Of a DNA stretch of 64,000 nucleotides, positions 41,276 to 51,064 are shown piece after piece. Position numbers and translations under genes: made by a program. Source of the stretch: Armatimonadota bacterium (GTDB lineage: Bacteria; Armatimonadota; Fimbriimonadia; Fimbriimonadales; Fimbriimonadaceae); assembly GCA_029781035.1 (NCBI GenBank), contig JAKOXK010000070.1:1-64000 (forward strand), written 5' to 3'. Below the pieces are notes generated by a model. It was not told where the DNA came from, did no database searches, and was given only the letters and a program-made list of their open reading frames with translations. How positions within the stretch are numbered: the first letter of the stretch is position 1; the number at the start of each line of letters is the position of its first letter.

Positions 41276-43135
41276 TTACACCGTGTAGTCCACTGCTGAA
41301 AGTCTTGGACGCAGGCTCGCCGCCGTAGGGGCGACCGTGACCGGGGAAGCCGTCATCGTTGCGCGCAGTTGCGCGTTCCGTTGTGCTTCTGTAAAGTCCG
41401 CAGCGCCTTGTTGCTGATGTCCGCTTCCCGAGGATTCATGGCCGACGGTGAACGAGTTCAGGTTCAGGCCACGACTTTGGATGTTCTGGGCCAGGTCGGC
41501 CCGGTGCATCTGCAGCGCGGCCCGGACCGAATCGTCCGAGGCCTTAATGTCGGTGTCGATCTTCGTTCCGAACGAGCGGACTGTCATCGTGATCGTGCCG
41601 AGGTCAGTCGGGTTAAGCTTGACTGCGACTGTCCCGCTCTTCTTGCCGAGGATCATAGACTCGAGACGGTCAGCGACCTGACTGGTCACAGACTCGAGCG
41701 CCGCCTTCGGAAGCGGGTTCACCGCGGCCACAGGCTTAGACACCTGAGTCGGATCAACCTGTCGCTGGGCTTGGGCCTGGGCTGTCGGAACCGCTGTGTC
41801 GGTTTGAGGCACGCTGGCTGACGTTGGGTCCAAGCCGTCGTCTGAAACGTCAGACGAAGTCTTGTGCGGTTTGTCGACCGGCGAGCCCTGCACGGGTTGA
41901 GGTCTTCCCCCTTCGACCGGCTTGGGCTCAGGGGCTGGCCCTTTGCCTGAAGTCGGTTTCGGAGAGTCCGAAGTTTTGTCCGGATGGTCAATCTGCGCCG
42001 GGTCGGGCTTGCCGAGCTTCTCGACCGGAAGTGGCTCCTCGTTACCGGTGTGCTTACCCGAAGTGGGTTGCGGTATCGAGCTGTTGGGCTTCGGCGTAGC
42101 CTTGCTGCCGTTGTCGGACGCGACGCCGCCTCCTGAAGTTGGCTTCGGTTTGCCCTGAGATATGTTCGATCCCAGAACCTGAACGTTGAGGCCTTGGGCC
42201 TCAACGACTGACACCTCTTCTTCAGACGTGCCGGCTGTTGCGGCCGATGGATCGGGCTCGACGACCGGCAACGGCTGGGGAGCGCCTTTCGGCGGCACAG
42301 ACGCTGGGTCCGGGAAGCTTCCTGATGTCTTCGAGGGAGTCATAAGCATCTCGACGGTCGGCAAGACTTCGGCAGCGGTCTGACTGTCTGCTTTCCCGGT
42401 GATAGCCGTGACGTTCAGCTCTTGAACTGTCGCCGGATCGAGGACCTGCTCCCCGGACGTGGCGCGGGGCAAGTCGGATTGGAAGGTCGGACCCGACTGG
42501 GCGTGAGGCGACGGGACCGAAGTCCTCCGCGGCGTCTCGACCGTAGGGTCTCCCAGTGTGGCTGGCGAGTGGACGGCCGGCTGAGGCGTCGGCGTGTTCG
42601 CCCGGGCCATGTCGATCAGGTTCGCTGCCGGTACGGGAGCGGCGGACGCCTGCTTGAGCAGGTTCGTCAAGGTCGCTAGAACCGCTTGAGGCAGGCCTTG
42701 AACCTGGCTCACAGCTTTCACCACGGCGTCTGGTATTCCCTGGACGGGCTGACCTGACTGTGACGTGGGCTGAGGGACTGCGAAACCCAAGGCGGCCAAA
42801 GCCCTCATCAGGTCCTCGGTGCTTGGTGGCAGTTTGATTCCTTTGAGGGTCGCACTGACCAACGGATTGTCCAGCGCGAGTGCGAACGAAGCAGTGTTCC
42901 CACTGGTGTCGGTGTTCGCTGTCGTCTTCAGAAGGTCCAGCAGGTTTTCGGGGGACTTCAGCCCATCCGGTGTCGCTTCCTTCTGAGGAACGGCCGTTGT
43001 CTGGCCCGTTCCCGGCGGCGCCTTGGGCGGCGGTCCTTCCGCCGCACTGATCGGCGGATTTGACCCCGCAGATGGCGCCGTACGAGACGGAATCCCGACG
43101 CCGACTGCGCTCGCTGTCAACGATAAGATGTCCAT
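41276..43135 (-). CDS. fliK: Flagellar hook-length control protein FliK
   Basis: A 619-aa protein. Residues ~1-470 are low complexity, rich in Pro, Ser, Thr and Lys, with PTSG-type words repeated (KPTSGG, QPTSGKH, KPTSGKG), the molecular-ruler-like disordered region. The C-terminal Flg_hook domain holds VAVKLNPTDLGTITMTVRSF and LQMHRADLAQNIQSRGL. FliK measures hook length and switches export specificity. It is first in the hook operon, with AGGAG just before its ATG and a sigma-28-like promoter upstream. Confidence 0.92.
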   Translation of the reverse strand: MDILSLTASAVGVGIPSRTAPSAGSNPPISAAEGPPPKAPPGTGQTTAVPQKEATPDGLKSPENLLDLLKTTANTDTSGNTASFALALDNPLVSATLKGIKLPPSTEDLMRALAALGFAVPQPTSQSGQPVQGIPDAVVKAVSQVQGLPQAVLATLTNLLKQASAAPVPAANLIDMARANTPTPQPAVHSPATLGDPTVETPRRTSVPSPHAQSGPTFQSDLPRATSGEQVLDPATVQELNVTAITGKADSQTAAEVLPTVEMLMTPSKTSGSFPDPASVPPKGAPQPLPVVEPDPSAATAGTSEEEVSVVEAQGLNVQVLGSNISQGKPKPTSGGGVASDNGSKATPKPNSSIPQPTSGKHTGNEEPLPVEKLGKPDPAQIDHPDKTSDSPKPTSGKGPAPEPKPVEGGRPQPVQGSPVDKPHKTSSDVSDDGLDPTSASVPQTDTAVPTAQAQAQRQVDPTQVSKPVAAVNPLPKAALESVTSQVADRLESMILGKKSGTVAVKLNPTDLGTITMTVRSFGTKIDTDIKASDDSVRAALQMHRADLAQNIQSRGLNLNSFTVGHESSGSGHQQQGAADFTEAQRNAQLRATMTASPVTVAPTAASLRPRLSAVDYTV

Positions 43136-43169
43136 TTCGGCTCCTTGGAGCGTGTGGCTCCTCTATCAA

Positions 43170-43197
43170 TGTTCGGCAGTTCAAGCCCGTACATTTA
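43170..43197 (-). promoter_or_regulatory. Sigma-28 (FliA)-like promoter of the fliK operon
   Basis: On the minus strand TAAA (43197-43194), 16 bases, then GCCGAACA (43177-43170). This matches TAAA-N15-GCCGATAA with one extra spacer base and one or two mismatches. Initiation would fall about 25-30 bases before the fliK ATG at 43135. Confidence 0.5.
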
Positions 43198-43365
43198 GCG
43201 GTTGGGACGCGCACTTTTCAGATTTTCTGCAATCTGTCATACTGGCCCCTGCGGTCAGGATCGCCCGTAGGGTGTTGCCTGCCGCCGAGGAAGGGTCCGC
43301 CGCGCCATGTTCGCCCGCCCTCCCTCAAACAAGAGCCGAAAGACGGATTGAACGAGCGCCCAAAG

Positions 43366-46300
43366 ATGGCAAGACAAAACAAGAAGACGAATCCGGAGAC
43401 TCAAGAAGAAGTCAAGAAGCCCGCCAGCAGGAAGACAGAAAAGGGCAAGACCGAGACTCCGAAGGCGACCAAGACCCGCACGAGCCCACGTCCTGCCGCC
43501 GAACCTGTCGTCCAAGCACCCCAGGTCCCGAAGAAGAAGACCCTGTTGGACGAGGTTGCTGAGGAAAGGGCTGTGATCGCGGCCGCAGCAAAATCGCGGA
43601 AACGGTCTTCGAGCGCCCCTGCCGAGGTGAAGCCAGCGGCTGACGCAACAGCAAAAGACGCAGAAACGAAGAGGGCCCCGCAGAAGCCAACGGCGGCAAA
43701 AAAAACTGCTTCATCGAAGACAAAGGAGGCAACTCCAAAGCCCGTTTCCGAAGTGGCACCGCCCCCGGTGGCCGAGCCCGCTGTCCACGACACCAACCGG
43801 CCCCAAGGCCATCGACACCGGTCAAAGCGTGGTGCTCGTCCCTCGCCAGCAGAGGAACCCAGAGAGAGTGCGCGCACGATAGATCCTGACTCCCACACGG
43901 TGGAAGCCCGGATCGTGCCCTCCTGGCGGAAGCCTGACCGTTCCGGCGCCGATGCCGCCGCTAACGAGGCCCCAGAGTCCACTTCACCGAACTTGGCTCC
44001 TCGACGCTCCCGCACGCGAAAGCGTAAAGACCGAAAGGATGTCGAGATTTCGGCCGCTGCCGCGTTGCGTCCTTCCCGTCCCCAGCACGAACCGAGGCAA
44101 CGGCAACCTGAGCGCGAGCGCAAAGAGCCCGAACCAGCGGCCCTGTCGAAGCCAGAACCGCCTCCTGCCGAGAAGCCTCGACGAGAGCCGGTTCCGATGC
44201 CGCCCAACGCGGCCCAGGTGATCTCGAGGAACGGATTGCCCGTGCTCGTGAAAGGCCACAACGTGTTGCCTCCGCTGTTCTTTTTTGCCTCGGCGGACGA
44301 TGAGACACGGTTGGCCACGGTGCTGGAAGAAGCCAAGATGGCTGCCGACGCCGGCATTCACTTGTTCTCGTTTCTCGTGGAGTTGGAGATCGAGCCTCGG
44401 TCCGTCTCCGATGCCGTGGCCTTCGCCGGCTACATGATCAAAAAGATCTCAGAGGTCGACCCGGAAGCCCAGTTCGTTCTCCGCACGGTGTTTGTCGCTC
44501 CCACTGGCTGGGAGAAACGGTATACGGCGGCGGTCTACCTCAACGAGGACGGCTCACTCGCCGATCCCAGCGTCTGCGACGACGAGTTTTGGTCTGTCGC
44601 GGAAGAGTGCCTGAAGCAATACATCGGCATGCTCCGACGCATCGACCGAGACGAGCGCATCCTCGGACTGCACCTTGAGCGTGGCGAGTGGTTCCTGGCC
44701 GACGGTGCTGGGTTCGACACCTGCGAGTCTGCCCGGAAGAAATTCCGGGAGTGGCTCCAACACCGGTACGGCAACGATGCCGTCTCGCTCCGAGCTGCAT
44801 GGTTCGACGGGAACGTTGACTTCACGAACGTCCAAATACCGGAGTACAGAGAAGTCCGCCGGTCACCCGAGTTCGTTCGCACCGACCGGAAAGCTCGACG
44901 CTGGATCGACTACCACCTCTTCCTGAGCGACACGACTTGCGAGCGGATCGCGTCGCTCGCCTATCTCACCAAGCGCGCGAGCGAGGGCCACTATCTCGTC
45001 GGAGTGAGTTACGGCTACACGTTTGAGTGGGCACACCCTGCCAGCGGGCACCTGTCTCTTGGCAAGCTGTTGCGCAGTCCAGACCTCGATATCATTGGTG
45101 GGCCACCCAGCTACAAGAACCGGGAGCCAGGGGGATCGGCGCCATTCCCGGCTCCAATCGACAGCATCGCATTGAACGGAAAGCTCTTCCTCAGCGAAGA
45201 GGATTTCAAGACCCCGATCAGTGGTCACCGCGAACCTGATGACTTCAATCCGGTCATGAAGACACCGCAAGCACTGGGCAACGTCCACTGGAGGGGCGCA
45301 GGCGCGGCCCTGGCACATGGATCTGGCACGTGCTGGATGGACAGTTGGGGCAATGGCTGGCTCAATTCGCGGGGGATTTGGGAAAGAGCGGGCAAGATCC
45401 AGGAGGCCATGGTCTGGAGGATCGCCGCAGAGGAAGCAGCCCCTGACGTAGCCGTCTTCATCGATGAAAGGTCGCTGGGTTACCTTGTGGACAGCAGGGC
45501 CTTCGACGCCCTCGTCCAAAACGTCCGGGAATCGGTGCTCCGGGCGGGGCTCAGCGCAGGATTCTTCTTGCTGAGCGACTTGGCCCATCGCGAAACATTC
45601 CCCGAGTGCAAGCTGCACATCTTCGTCAATGCTTGGGACGTGCGGCCGGAGGTTAGGAGCGCGATCAAGACCCGGCTTCAGCGCGATGGAAAGGTGCTGT
45701 TCTGGCTCTACTGTGCCGGACTCTTTGAAGGAGGAAGGGAGAGCCTGGAGCGGGTGCGCGAGGTGACCGGCATCGCCCTGCGTCCCCAACCCTTCTCCAG
45801 CAAGTCGGGAACGTCGATCTTGAACACGCGCGAGCCGCTCTGTCAGAACTTGCCCGAGCAAGCGCTGGCCAAAGGCGGTCAGATCGAGCCCAGCTACTTC
45901 GCCATCCCCGAGGACGGGGTCGTCCTGGGCGAGTACTCGCATTCAGGGCTACCCAGCTTCGTGGTTCGGCGCTTCCATCAGGAGACCTCCTGGCACTCCG
46001 TTTTCCTAGGTGAGCCGATCGTCACCCCAGGGCTGATACGGTCTCTCGGTCAACTTGCAGGAGCCCACGTTTGGAGCTTCCAGAACGACATTGTCAGTGT
46101 CAAGCCGCCCTTCTTGACCGTCCATTGCACGGGAACCTCGCCCCGCACGCTCACCTTGCCCGACAAATGGTCGGCGTACAACATCCTGGAAGGCGAATGG
46201 GACTCGACGGAAGGGAACAGCATCCGGTTCCAAGGTCTTGATGGGTCGACGCACTCGTTCCTCGTGGGCCCGCGCGCTGCAGTCGAAGCCCTTTTGGCCT

Positions 46301-46632
46301 CAGATCCCGCCGAACTCCTGCGCGTCGATGAACTCACGCCAAGAGAGGAGAACACGGTCCACTGGGACATGATGCAGTTCGACGTCGCGATCATGAAGCT
46401 CGACGAGTGGGTGGAAGAGAGTTGGGGCGAAGACCTGGCCGACGACCTCTTGCTAAAGCCATCACTGCTTGAAGTCGGTCCCGAAGAGGCCGAGCCCGAG
46501 GACGAGACGGTCCAAAGGAGCCGTGGCCGACGCCGCCGGCGCCGCCGGAGTTTCAACGAAGACGGCGAATCGCGTGGCCGAGAACCCCAGGGTGACGGAA
46601 CCGTGAACGTCATGTTCCGCAAGAGGGAGTAG
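43366..46632 (+). CDS. GH42-like TIM-barrel protein with long disordered basic N-terminus
   Basis: A 1088-aa protein from ATG 43366. Residues 1-290 are low complexity, rich in Lys, Arg, Ala, Pro and Glu (KTETPKATKTRTSPRPAAE, RKRKDRKD). From ~300 to ~960 the protein resembles a GH42 beta-galactosidase: LLHxE-like LGLHLERGEWF, FREWLQHRYGNDAVSLRAAW and VQIPEYREV mark the barrel. The C-terminus is Arg-rich (GRRRRRRRSFNEDGES). There is no signal peptide, so it would be cytoplasmic, unusual for a sugar hydrolase. Catalytic competence is uncertain. Its stop overlaps the era start. Confidence 0.6.
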   Translation: MARQNKKTNPETQEEVKKPASRKTEKGKTETPKATKTRTSPRPAAEPVVQAPQVPKKKTLLDEVAEERAVIAAAAKSRKRSSSAPAEVKPAADATAKDAETKRAPQKPTAAKKTASSKTKEATPKPVSEVAPPPVAEPAVHDTNRPQGHRHRSKRGARPSPAEEPRESARTIDPDSHTVEARIVPSWRKPDRSGADAAANEAPESTSPNLAPRRSRTRKRKDRKDVEISAAAALRPSRPQHEPRQRQPERERKEPEPAALSKPEPPPAEKPRREPVPMPPNAAQVISRNGLPVLVKGHNVLPPLFFFASADDETRLATVLEEAKMAADAGIHLFSFLVELEIEPRSVSDAVAFAGYMIKKISEVDPEAQFVLRTVFVAPTGWEKRYTAAVYLNEDGSLADPSVCDDEFWSVAEECLKQYIGMLRRIDRDERILGLHLERGEWFLADGAGFDTCESARKKFREWLQHRYGNDAVSLRAAWFDGNVDFTNVQIPEYREVRRSPEFVRTDRKARRWIDYHLFLSDTTCERIASLAYLTKRASEGHYLVGVSYGYTFEWAHPASGHLSLGKLLRSPDLDIIGGPPSYKNREPGGSAPFPAPIDSIALNGKLFLSEEDFKTPISGHREPDDFNPVMKTPQALGNVHWRGAGAALAHGSGTCWMDSWGNGWLNSRGIWERAGKIQEAMVWRIAAEEAAPDVAVFIDERSLGYLVDSRAFDALVQNVRESVLRAGLSAGFFLLSDLAHRETFPECKLHIFVNAWDVRPEVRSAIKTRLQRDGKVLFWLYCAGLFEGGRESLERVREVTGIALRPQPFSSKSGTSILNTREPLCQNLPEQALAKGGQIEPSYFAIPEDGVVLGEYSHSGLPSFVVRRFHQETSWHSVFLGEPIVTPGLIRSLGQLAGAHVWSFQNDIVSVKPPFLTVHCTGTSPRTLTLPDKWSAYNILEGEWDSTEGNSIRFQGLDGSTHSFLVGPRAAVEALLASDPAELLRVDELTPREENTVHWDMMQFDVAIMKLDEWVEESWGEDLADDLLLKPSLLEVGPEEAEPEDETVQRSRGRRRRRRRSFNEDGESRGREPQGDGTVNVMFRKRE

Positions 46633-47522
46633 TGGCAAGCTTCCGGGCAGGCATCGTCGCCGTGATCGGCAAGCCGAATGTCGGCAAAAGCACGCTGGTC
46701 AACCTCGTCGTGGGTCAGAAGGTATCGATCGTTAGTGACAAGGCCCAGACGACCCGCAGGCGAATCCTGGGCATCCACACCCGCGGCGACTGCCAGATCG
46801 TCTTTGCCGACACGCCAGGGCTCCACCTCGCCAAGAGCAAGCTCGGTCATATTCTGAACGAGACGGTCCGTCAGACCCTCGACGGAGTCGACGTCGCGTT
46901 AGTGGTGGTAGACGCCAGCCGCCACCCCGGAAAAGACGACCAGGCCCTTGCCGCTCTTTTGGCTGCGCACACGCCGAGGCTTCCCGTTGTACTGTGCATG
47001 AACAAGATGGATCTTCTCAAGGCCATCGATGTTCAGGCGTACTACGATGCCTACTTGGCCATGTTCCCGACCGACCGGGCCATGATGACGAGTGCGACCA
47101 AGGCCCAAAACGTCCAGCTCCTGATCGGCCAGATCGTCGAGATGCTTCCCGAAGGCCCACCCCTCTATCCGGATGACCAGGTGACCGACCAGTCCGAGAG
47201 GTACCTGGCGGGCGAGTTGGTCCGGGAAAAGGCCCTTCGCCTGACGAGGCAGGAGGTGCCCCATGCAATGACCGCGTACGTCGAGAACTGGGAGGAAGAC
47301 GAACGGTTGGTCCGGGTCTCTGTGGTCTTGTTGGTCGAGACGGAAGGGCAGAAAGCGATCCTCATTGGCAAGGGCGGATCGATGCTCAAGAGAATAGGCA
47401 CTGAAGCCCGGCTCGAGATCGAGGATATGACCGACAAGAAGGTCTTCCTCGAACTGTTCGTCAAAGTCCGCCATGACTGGCGACAAAACGAGCGCATCCT
47501 CCGCGAGCTCGAACTCGTCTAA
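46632..47522 (+). CDS. era: GTPase Era, 16S rRNA maturation factor
   Basis: A 296-aa Era. G1 GKPNVGKST near residue 13, effector loop AQTTRRRILGI, G3 DTPGLH, and G4 NKMD are all present. The C-terminal KH domain carries IGKGGSMLKRIGTEAR and ends LELFVKVRHDWRQN. Era binds the 3' end of 16S rRNA in 30S assembly. The GTG start overlaps the stop of the GH42-like gene by one base (TAGTG). Confidence 0.97.
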   Translation: MASFRAGIVAVIGKPNVGKSTLVNLVVGQKVSIVSDKAQTTRRRILGIHTRGDCQIVFADTPGLHLAKSKLGHILNETVRQTLDGVDVALVVVDASRHPGKDDQALAALLAAHTPRLPVVLCMNKMDLLKAIDVQAYYDAYLAMFPTDRAMMTSATKAQNVQLLIGQIVEMLPEGPPLYPDDQVTDQSERYLAGELVREKALRLTRQEVPHAMTAYVENWEEDERLVRVSVVLLVETEGQKAILIGKGGSMLKRIGTEARLEIEDMTDKKVFLELFVKVRHDWRQNERILRELELV

Positions 47523-47581
47523 GCCAAACGCTGCCAACCCGTTCCGGTTGACTTTGGCGGGCTCGGACGCCTGCCCCACCG

Positions 47582-48844
47582 ATGGAAGAGTTCATGGAAC
47601 TCCTGAAGCCGGTCTGGCGCCCTCACGATGGACAGCGGGAGTTTCTCCTCAACCCGGCGAAGTTCAAAGTCCTGGCTTGTGGGCGACGGTGGGGCAAGAC
47701 CGACGCCTGTGCCGTCCAAATTGTCCACGCCCTTCATAAGCCGTATCCGACAAAACACCTGATCCTCGGGCCAACAGCCGACCAAGCCGGTCTTCTCTTC
47801 GAACGCTCCGTCCAACTCCTGGACCAACTCGACCAGCAAGAGGCTCCCATTCCCAAAGTCAAAAGATCGCCCTATCCCCACTTGCGATACGGCACACACA
47901 CCGTTATGGCGCGTTCAGGCCACCTTCCGCGCGCCCTTCGAGGGCATGAAGCCACGCACATCGTTGTAGACGAAGCCGCGTACCTCCCGGAGTCACTCGT
48001 GACTGAGGTGGCAATGCCCATGCTGGCGACGACAGACGGCGCTCTGACCCTGATCAGCACGCCGCACGGCAAGAACCACTTCTGGCGGTTCTTCGACATG
48101 GGCCAACGGGGCGAGAACGGTGTCTGGAGCCGGCACGCGCCGTCGTCGGAATCGCCCTTCGTCTCGGCGAGCTTCCTCGAGATCCAAAAGCAACTCCTCA
48201 GCGAGCGCGCCTTCGCCATTGAGTACGAGGCCAAGTTCATGGACTCAGCGGGACAGGTGTTCAAGAACGCGTCCGTCCAAGCCTGTCTCGTTCCATTGTT
48301 GTCCGAGACAAACGGACCGTACACGATCGGTGTCGACTGGGCGCGTTATGGCGACTACACAGCCGTGGCTGTCTTGTCGGGCCATCGCGATGAGAGCGCT
48401 CTTGTCGAGTTGGTCCGGTTTCAGGGAACAACGTGGATCGATGCCGTGAGGCGGGTGGCCGACATCGTCGAACGCTTTCCACACGCGCGTGTCCTTTGCG
48501 ATGCGACCGGCCTTGGGGATCCTGTTGTCGAACTGCTCCGTACGACCCTGCGCTCACAGGCAGTAGAGGGTCTCGTCTTCACCAATCAGACGAAAGCCGA
48601 ACTGATTGACGGCCTCTCTTGGATCATCGATCGGGCCGCTCTGAAGATGACGCCCGATCCTCAGCTGCTCCGAGAACTGGAGCATTTCGAGGCGACGCCC
48701 ACCGACAGTGGCCGGACACGGCTCGCAGCCCGCGGCGGCTATCACGACGATCTCGTCGTGGCTCTGGCTCTGGCCGCCCGCCAATTGGACAAGAACTACC
48801 AAGCTCGCATCGTCCTTGGCCGGCCACGAGCCTTCTCTGACTGA
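47582..48844 (+). CDS. Orphan phage terminase large subunit (TerL)
   Basis: A 420-aa protein with both TerL domains. The ATPase has Walker A GRRWGKT at 34-40, Walker B THIVVDEAAYL with the catalytic Glu, and the coupling motif LISTPHGKN. The RNase H-like nuclease has IGVDWARYGDYTAV, VLCDATGLGDP and GGYHDDLVVALALA, supplying the three acids. It appears complete. No small terminase, portal, protease or capsid genes are adjacent; it lies between era and a minus-strand barrel gene, so it is a domesticated or relic enzyme. Confidence 0.85.
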   Translation: MEEFMELLKPVWRPHDGQREFLLNPAKFKVLACGRRWGKTDACAVQIVHALHKPYPTKHLILGPTADQAGLLFERSVQLLDQLDQQEAPIPKVKRSPYPHLRYGTHTVMARSGHLPRALRGHEATHIVVDEAAYLPESLVTEVAMPMLATTDGALTLISTPHGKNHFWRFFDMGQRGENGVWSRHAPSSESPFVSASFLEIQKQLLSERAFAIEYEAKFMDSAGQVFKNASVQACLVPLLSETNGPYTIGVDWARYGDYTAVAVLSGHRDESALVELVRFQGTTWIDAVRRVADIVERFPHARVLCDATGLGDPVVELLRTTLRSQAVEGLVFTNQTKAELIDGLSWIIDRAALKMTPDPQLLRELEHFEATPTDSGRTRLAARGGYHDDLVVALALAARQLDKNYQARIVLGRPRAFSD

Positions 48845-48875
48845 GACCGAACCGACCGGATCTGCAGTACCGGGC

Positions 48876-50900
48876 CTAGAAGGCGAACACAAGCTTGACT
48901 TGGAGCTGACGGCTGAAACGTCGGGTGTTCGGATCACCTAGAACGACGTAGAAGTCGGTGCCCTTCCCTCCTGCAGCACGATAGAACAGATACCAGTTAG
49001 TGTCAGAGTCTAGCGTCACCATGCGTCCCCCGAAAGATCGCGTCGGCGAGAGCTCGTAGCCCATCGTCAACACGTTTTGGGTCGTCGTACCTTGCAGGTT
49101 CAAGATGGCACCCGAGTAGGAAACGTCCAAGTGGCGGAAGACGCGGAAACTCGCCTTCGGCGTAAGGAAGGTGGCTGGCTGGCTCGCTAGGCGGCCAAAC
49201 TGGATGTTCAGGCCGTACTTTCGGAACCGGTTTGACGAACCGACCGTCGCTCCCAATTGAAACGTGTTGTCCACCGTATCGTCCACGATCGCGTAATCAT
49301 GCTCAAAGCTGTACGACACATCGCTCGTACTCACGACGCTGCCAAAGTAGCCGACGCTCCGTTGATAGCGCGACCCGTCTTCGTGATCCCACCCGATGCC
49401 ATAGGCACCATAGTCGTAGCCTCGCCAAGGCCCATGCCGCCACTGGCCACTGAAGTCAGTGAAACCGAAGAACCCGTGGTAGTTGAAGTACGGAATGAAG
49501 CCGTCGGAGATCTGGAAGTCGTTGGACAGCGTGTGGTACTGGAACACGCTCGTGTTGTTGCCACGCTGATAGTTGGCGCTGAGCACGACGGCGCCACCTC
49601 CAGCCGTCTCGCCCCAGGTCTTGGCAAACTGAGTCTCCAAGCCGAACGATCCGAACCGGGCGTGCTCGTCCACCATGGCGACGGTGTTGTGGTCGCCTGC
49701 AGCCGCCTTTTGACCGACAAAGAAGCCGACGTCACTGGTCGCGGAGAGATCGTGCTTGTAACGGAGAACGGAGTCAGTCCTGTCACCGAACGTGACGGAG
49801 TTCAGCAACCCGATCGAATCCGAGCTGGAGACCTTGCCGTACACTTTGGTCCCCAAGTCGAACGTCGGTACTCGGCGTGAATAGAAATAGGCGCCGATGT
49901 CATTGAACCGCGTGCCGGGGAAGAAGAAGTCCTGTCCCTCCAGGAAGAAGGGGCGCTTCTCCGACACAAAGCGCTCGGAACGGGAGAAGGCGATACTCTC
50001 GACAGCTCCCTCGATCGTATTGAAATCCGGATTCAGTGATCCGACCGCAGTCACTTCTGGGGACACCGCCAAACGGGCATCGACCCCTGACCGGAAGGTG
50101 AACGAGCCGTCCTTGACCCCGGGCAAGACGTAGGGCAGCAACGAGAGCTTCGGTCGGAACGCGTGGCTCGGTACCTTGACTTGCTGCCAGAGACCTTCAA
50201 GATCGGTGAAGCTGTGGACAGTGACGTTGCTCCACACGGTCTCGGTCTTGGTCCGGTATTGGTAACGGAAGAAGTTGATCCCCATTGTGCAAGGGCCCGA
50301 AACGGACGGATAGTTGAGCATCTGCCAAGGGATGCGCATTTCGACGGCATAGCCGGTCGACGTCTTCTTCGCGGCGGAGTCCCAGTTCCCTTTCCATTCC
50401 AGCTTGCCCCCGCGCCCACCGGCGATCTGGGCGGAGGGTGTCCCGAGGGCATTCACGGAAAAGACACTCACGTCGTCGGCCTTCTTCGTGAAGTAGGGGT
50501 CGATGGAGAACGTGACGTTGTCCTCCTTGTTCGGACTTTCGCCGTTTTGCTGGCCCGCGTACTTGCTGTCGCGAATCGTCTCTCTTGCTTCGACTCTGTC
50601 TGGCTGACTGTCATGGCAGTCAAACGCGACATAGATGTAGTGCGCGTCATAGGCGATGTACGCCACGGTTTGATCCGTCGCCACGCTGCCCTGCTCGCGG
50701 TCGAAGAACGTGACGGCTTGCCCAGCCGATTTCCATGCTTCGTCGGAAAGGTCTCCGTCGATCACCGGCGGCGTGGTGACCGGCACGGCCGCCAAAGGCC
50801 GGCTCGCGGTTCCATCAGACTTCGGCTGCGCCCCCGCCGAGCCGGGTTGGATGAAGAAGACCAAAACGACGAGCCCCCGCCAAGGGAGTCCCGAACACAT
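48876..50900 (-). CDS. DUF5916 outer-membrane protein with CBM9-like N-terminal domain
   Basis: A 674-aa exported protein (signal about residues 1-24, ending SAGAQ). VTTPPVIDGDLSDEAWKSAG and YVAFDCHDSQPD start the CBM9-like domain, which continues to about residue 230. LNPDFNTIEGAVESIAFSR and RPFFLEGQDFFFP are DUF5916 hallmarks, followed by a beta-barrel-like region ending in Phe (LVFAF). Such proteins are presumed outer-membrane barrels whose role is unknown. It is a single gene. Confidence 0.8.
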   Translation of the reverse strand: MCSGLPWRGLVVLVFFIQPGSAGAQPKSDGTASRPLAAVPVTTPPVIDGDLSDEAWKSAGQAVTFFDREQGSVATDQTVAYIAYDAHYIYVAFDCHDSQPDRVEARETIRDSKYAGQQNGESPNKEDNVTFSIDPYFTKKADDVSVFSVNALGTPSAQIAGGRGGKLEWKGNWDSAAKKTSTGYAVEMRIPWQMLNYPSVSGPCTMGINFFRYQYRTKTETVWSNVTVHSFTDLEGLWQQVKVPSHAFRPKLSLLPYVLPGVKDGSFTFRSGVDARLAVSPEVTAVGSLNPDFNTIEGAVESIAFSRSERFVSEKRPFFLEGQDFFFPGTRFNDIGAYFYSRRVPTFDLGTKVYGKVSSSDSIGLLNSVTFGDRTDSVLRYKHDLSATSDVGFFVGQKAAAGDHNTVAMVDEHARFGSFGLETQFAKTWGETAGGGAVVLSANYQRGNNTSVFQYHTLSNDFQISDGFIPYFNYHGFFGFTDFSGQWRHGPWRGYDYGAYGIGWDHEDGSRYQRSVGYFGSVVSTSDVSYSFEHDYAIVDDTVDNTFQLGATVGSSNRFRKYGLNIQFGRLASQPATFLTPKASFRVFRHLDVSYSGAILNLQGTTTQNVLTMGYELSPTRSFGGRMVTLDSDTNWYLFYRAAGGKGTDFYVVLGDPNTRRFSRQLQVKLVFAF

Positions 50901-51064
50901 TGTGAGGCTCTACGGAACGGGGCCCGCGGGGGTTCCGTCGGCCCAGGTCTTTCGTCTCGACTTCGATGCACTCCCCCGCGATCTTCGTGTTCCCAGTCGG
51001 CGACGCGGCTCATTTCGCAGGCTTGCCCATCGAACGCCCCAGGGCCCTCTGACGTAAGAAGAAG

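Noticed and set aside
43060-43365. Upstream extension of the GH42-like protein
   Set aside because: It is antisense to the fliK start and its promoter region; the natural start is ATG 43366.
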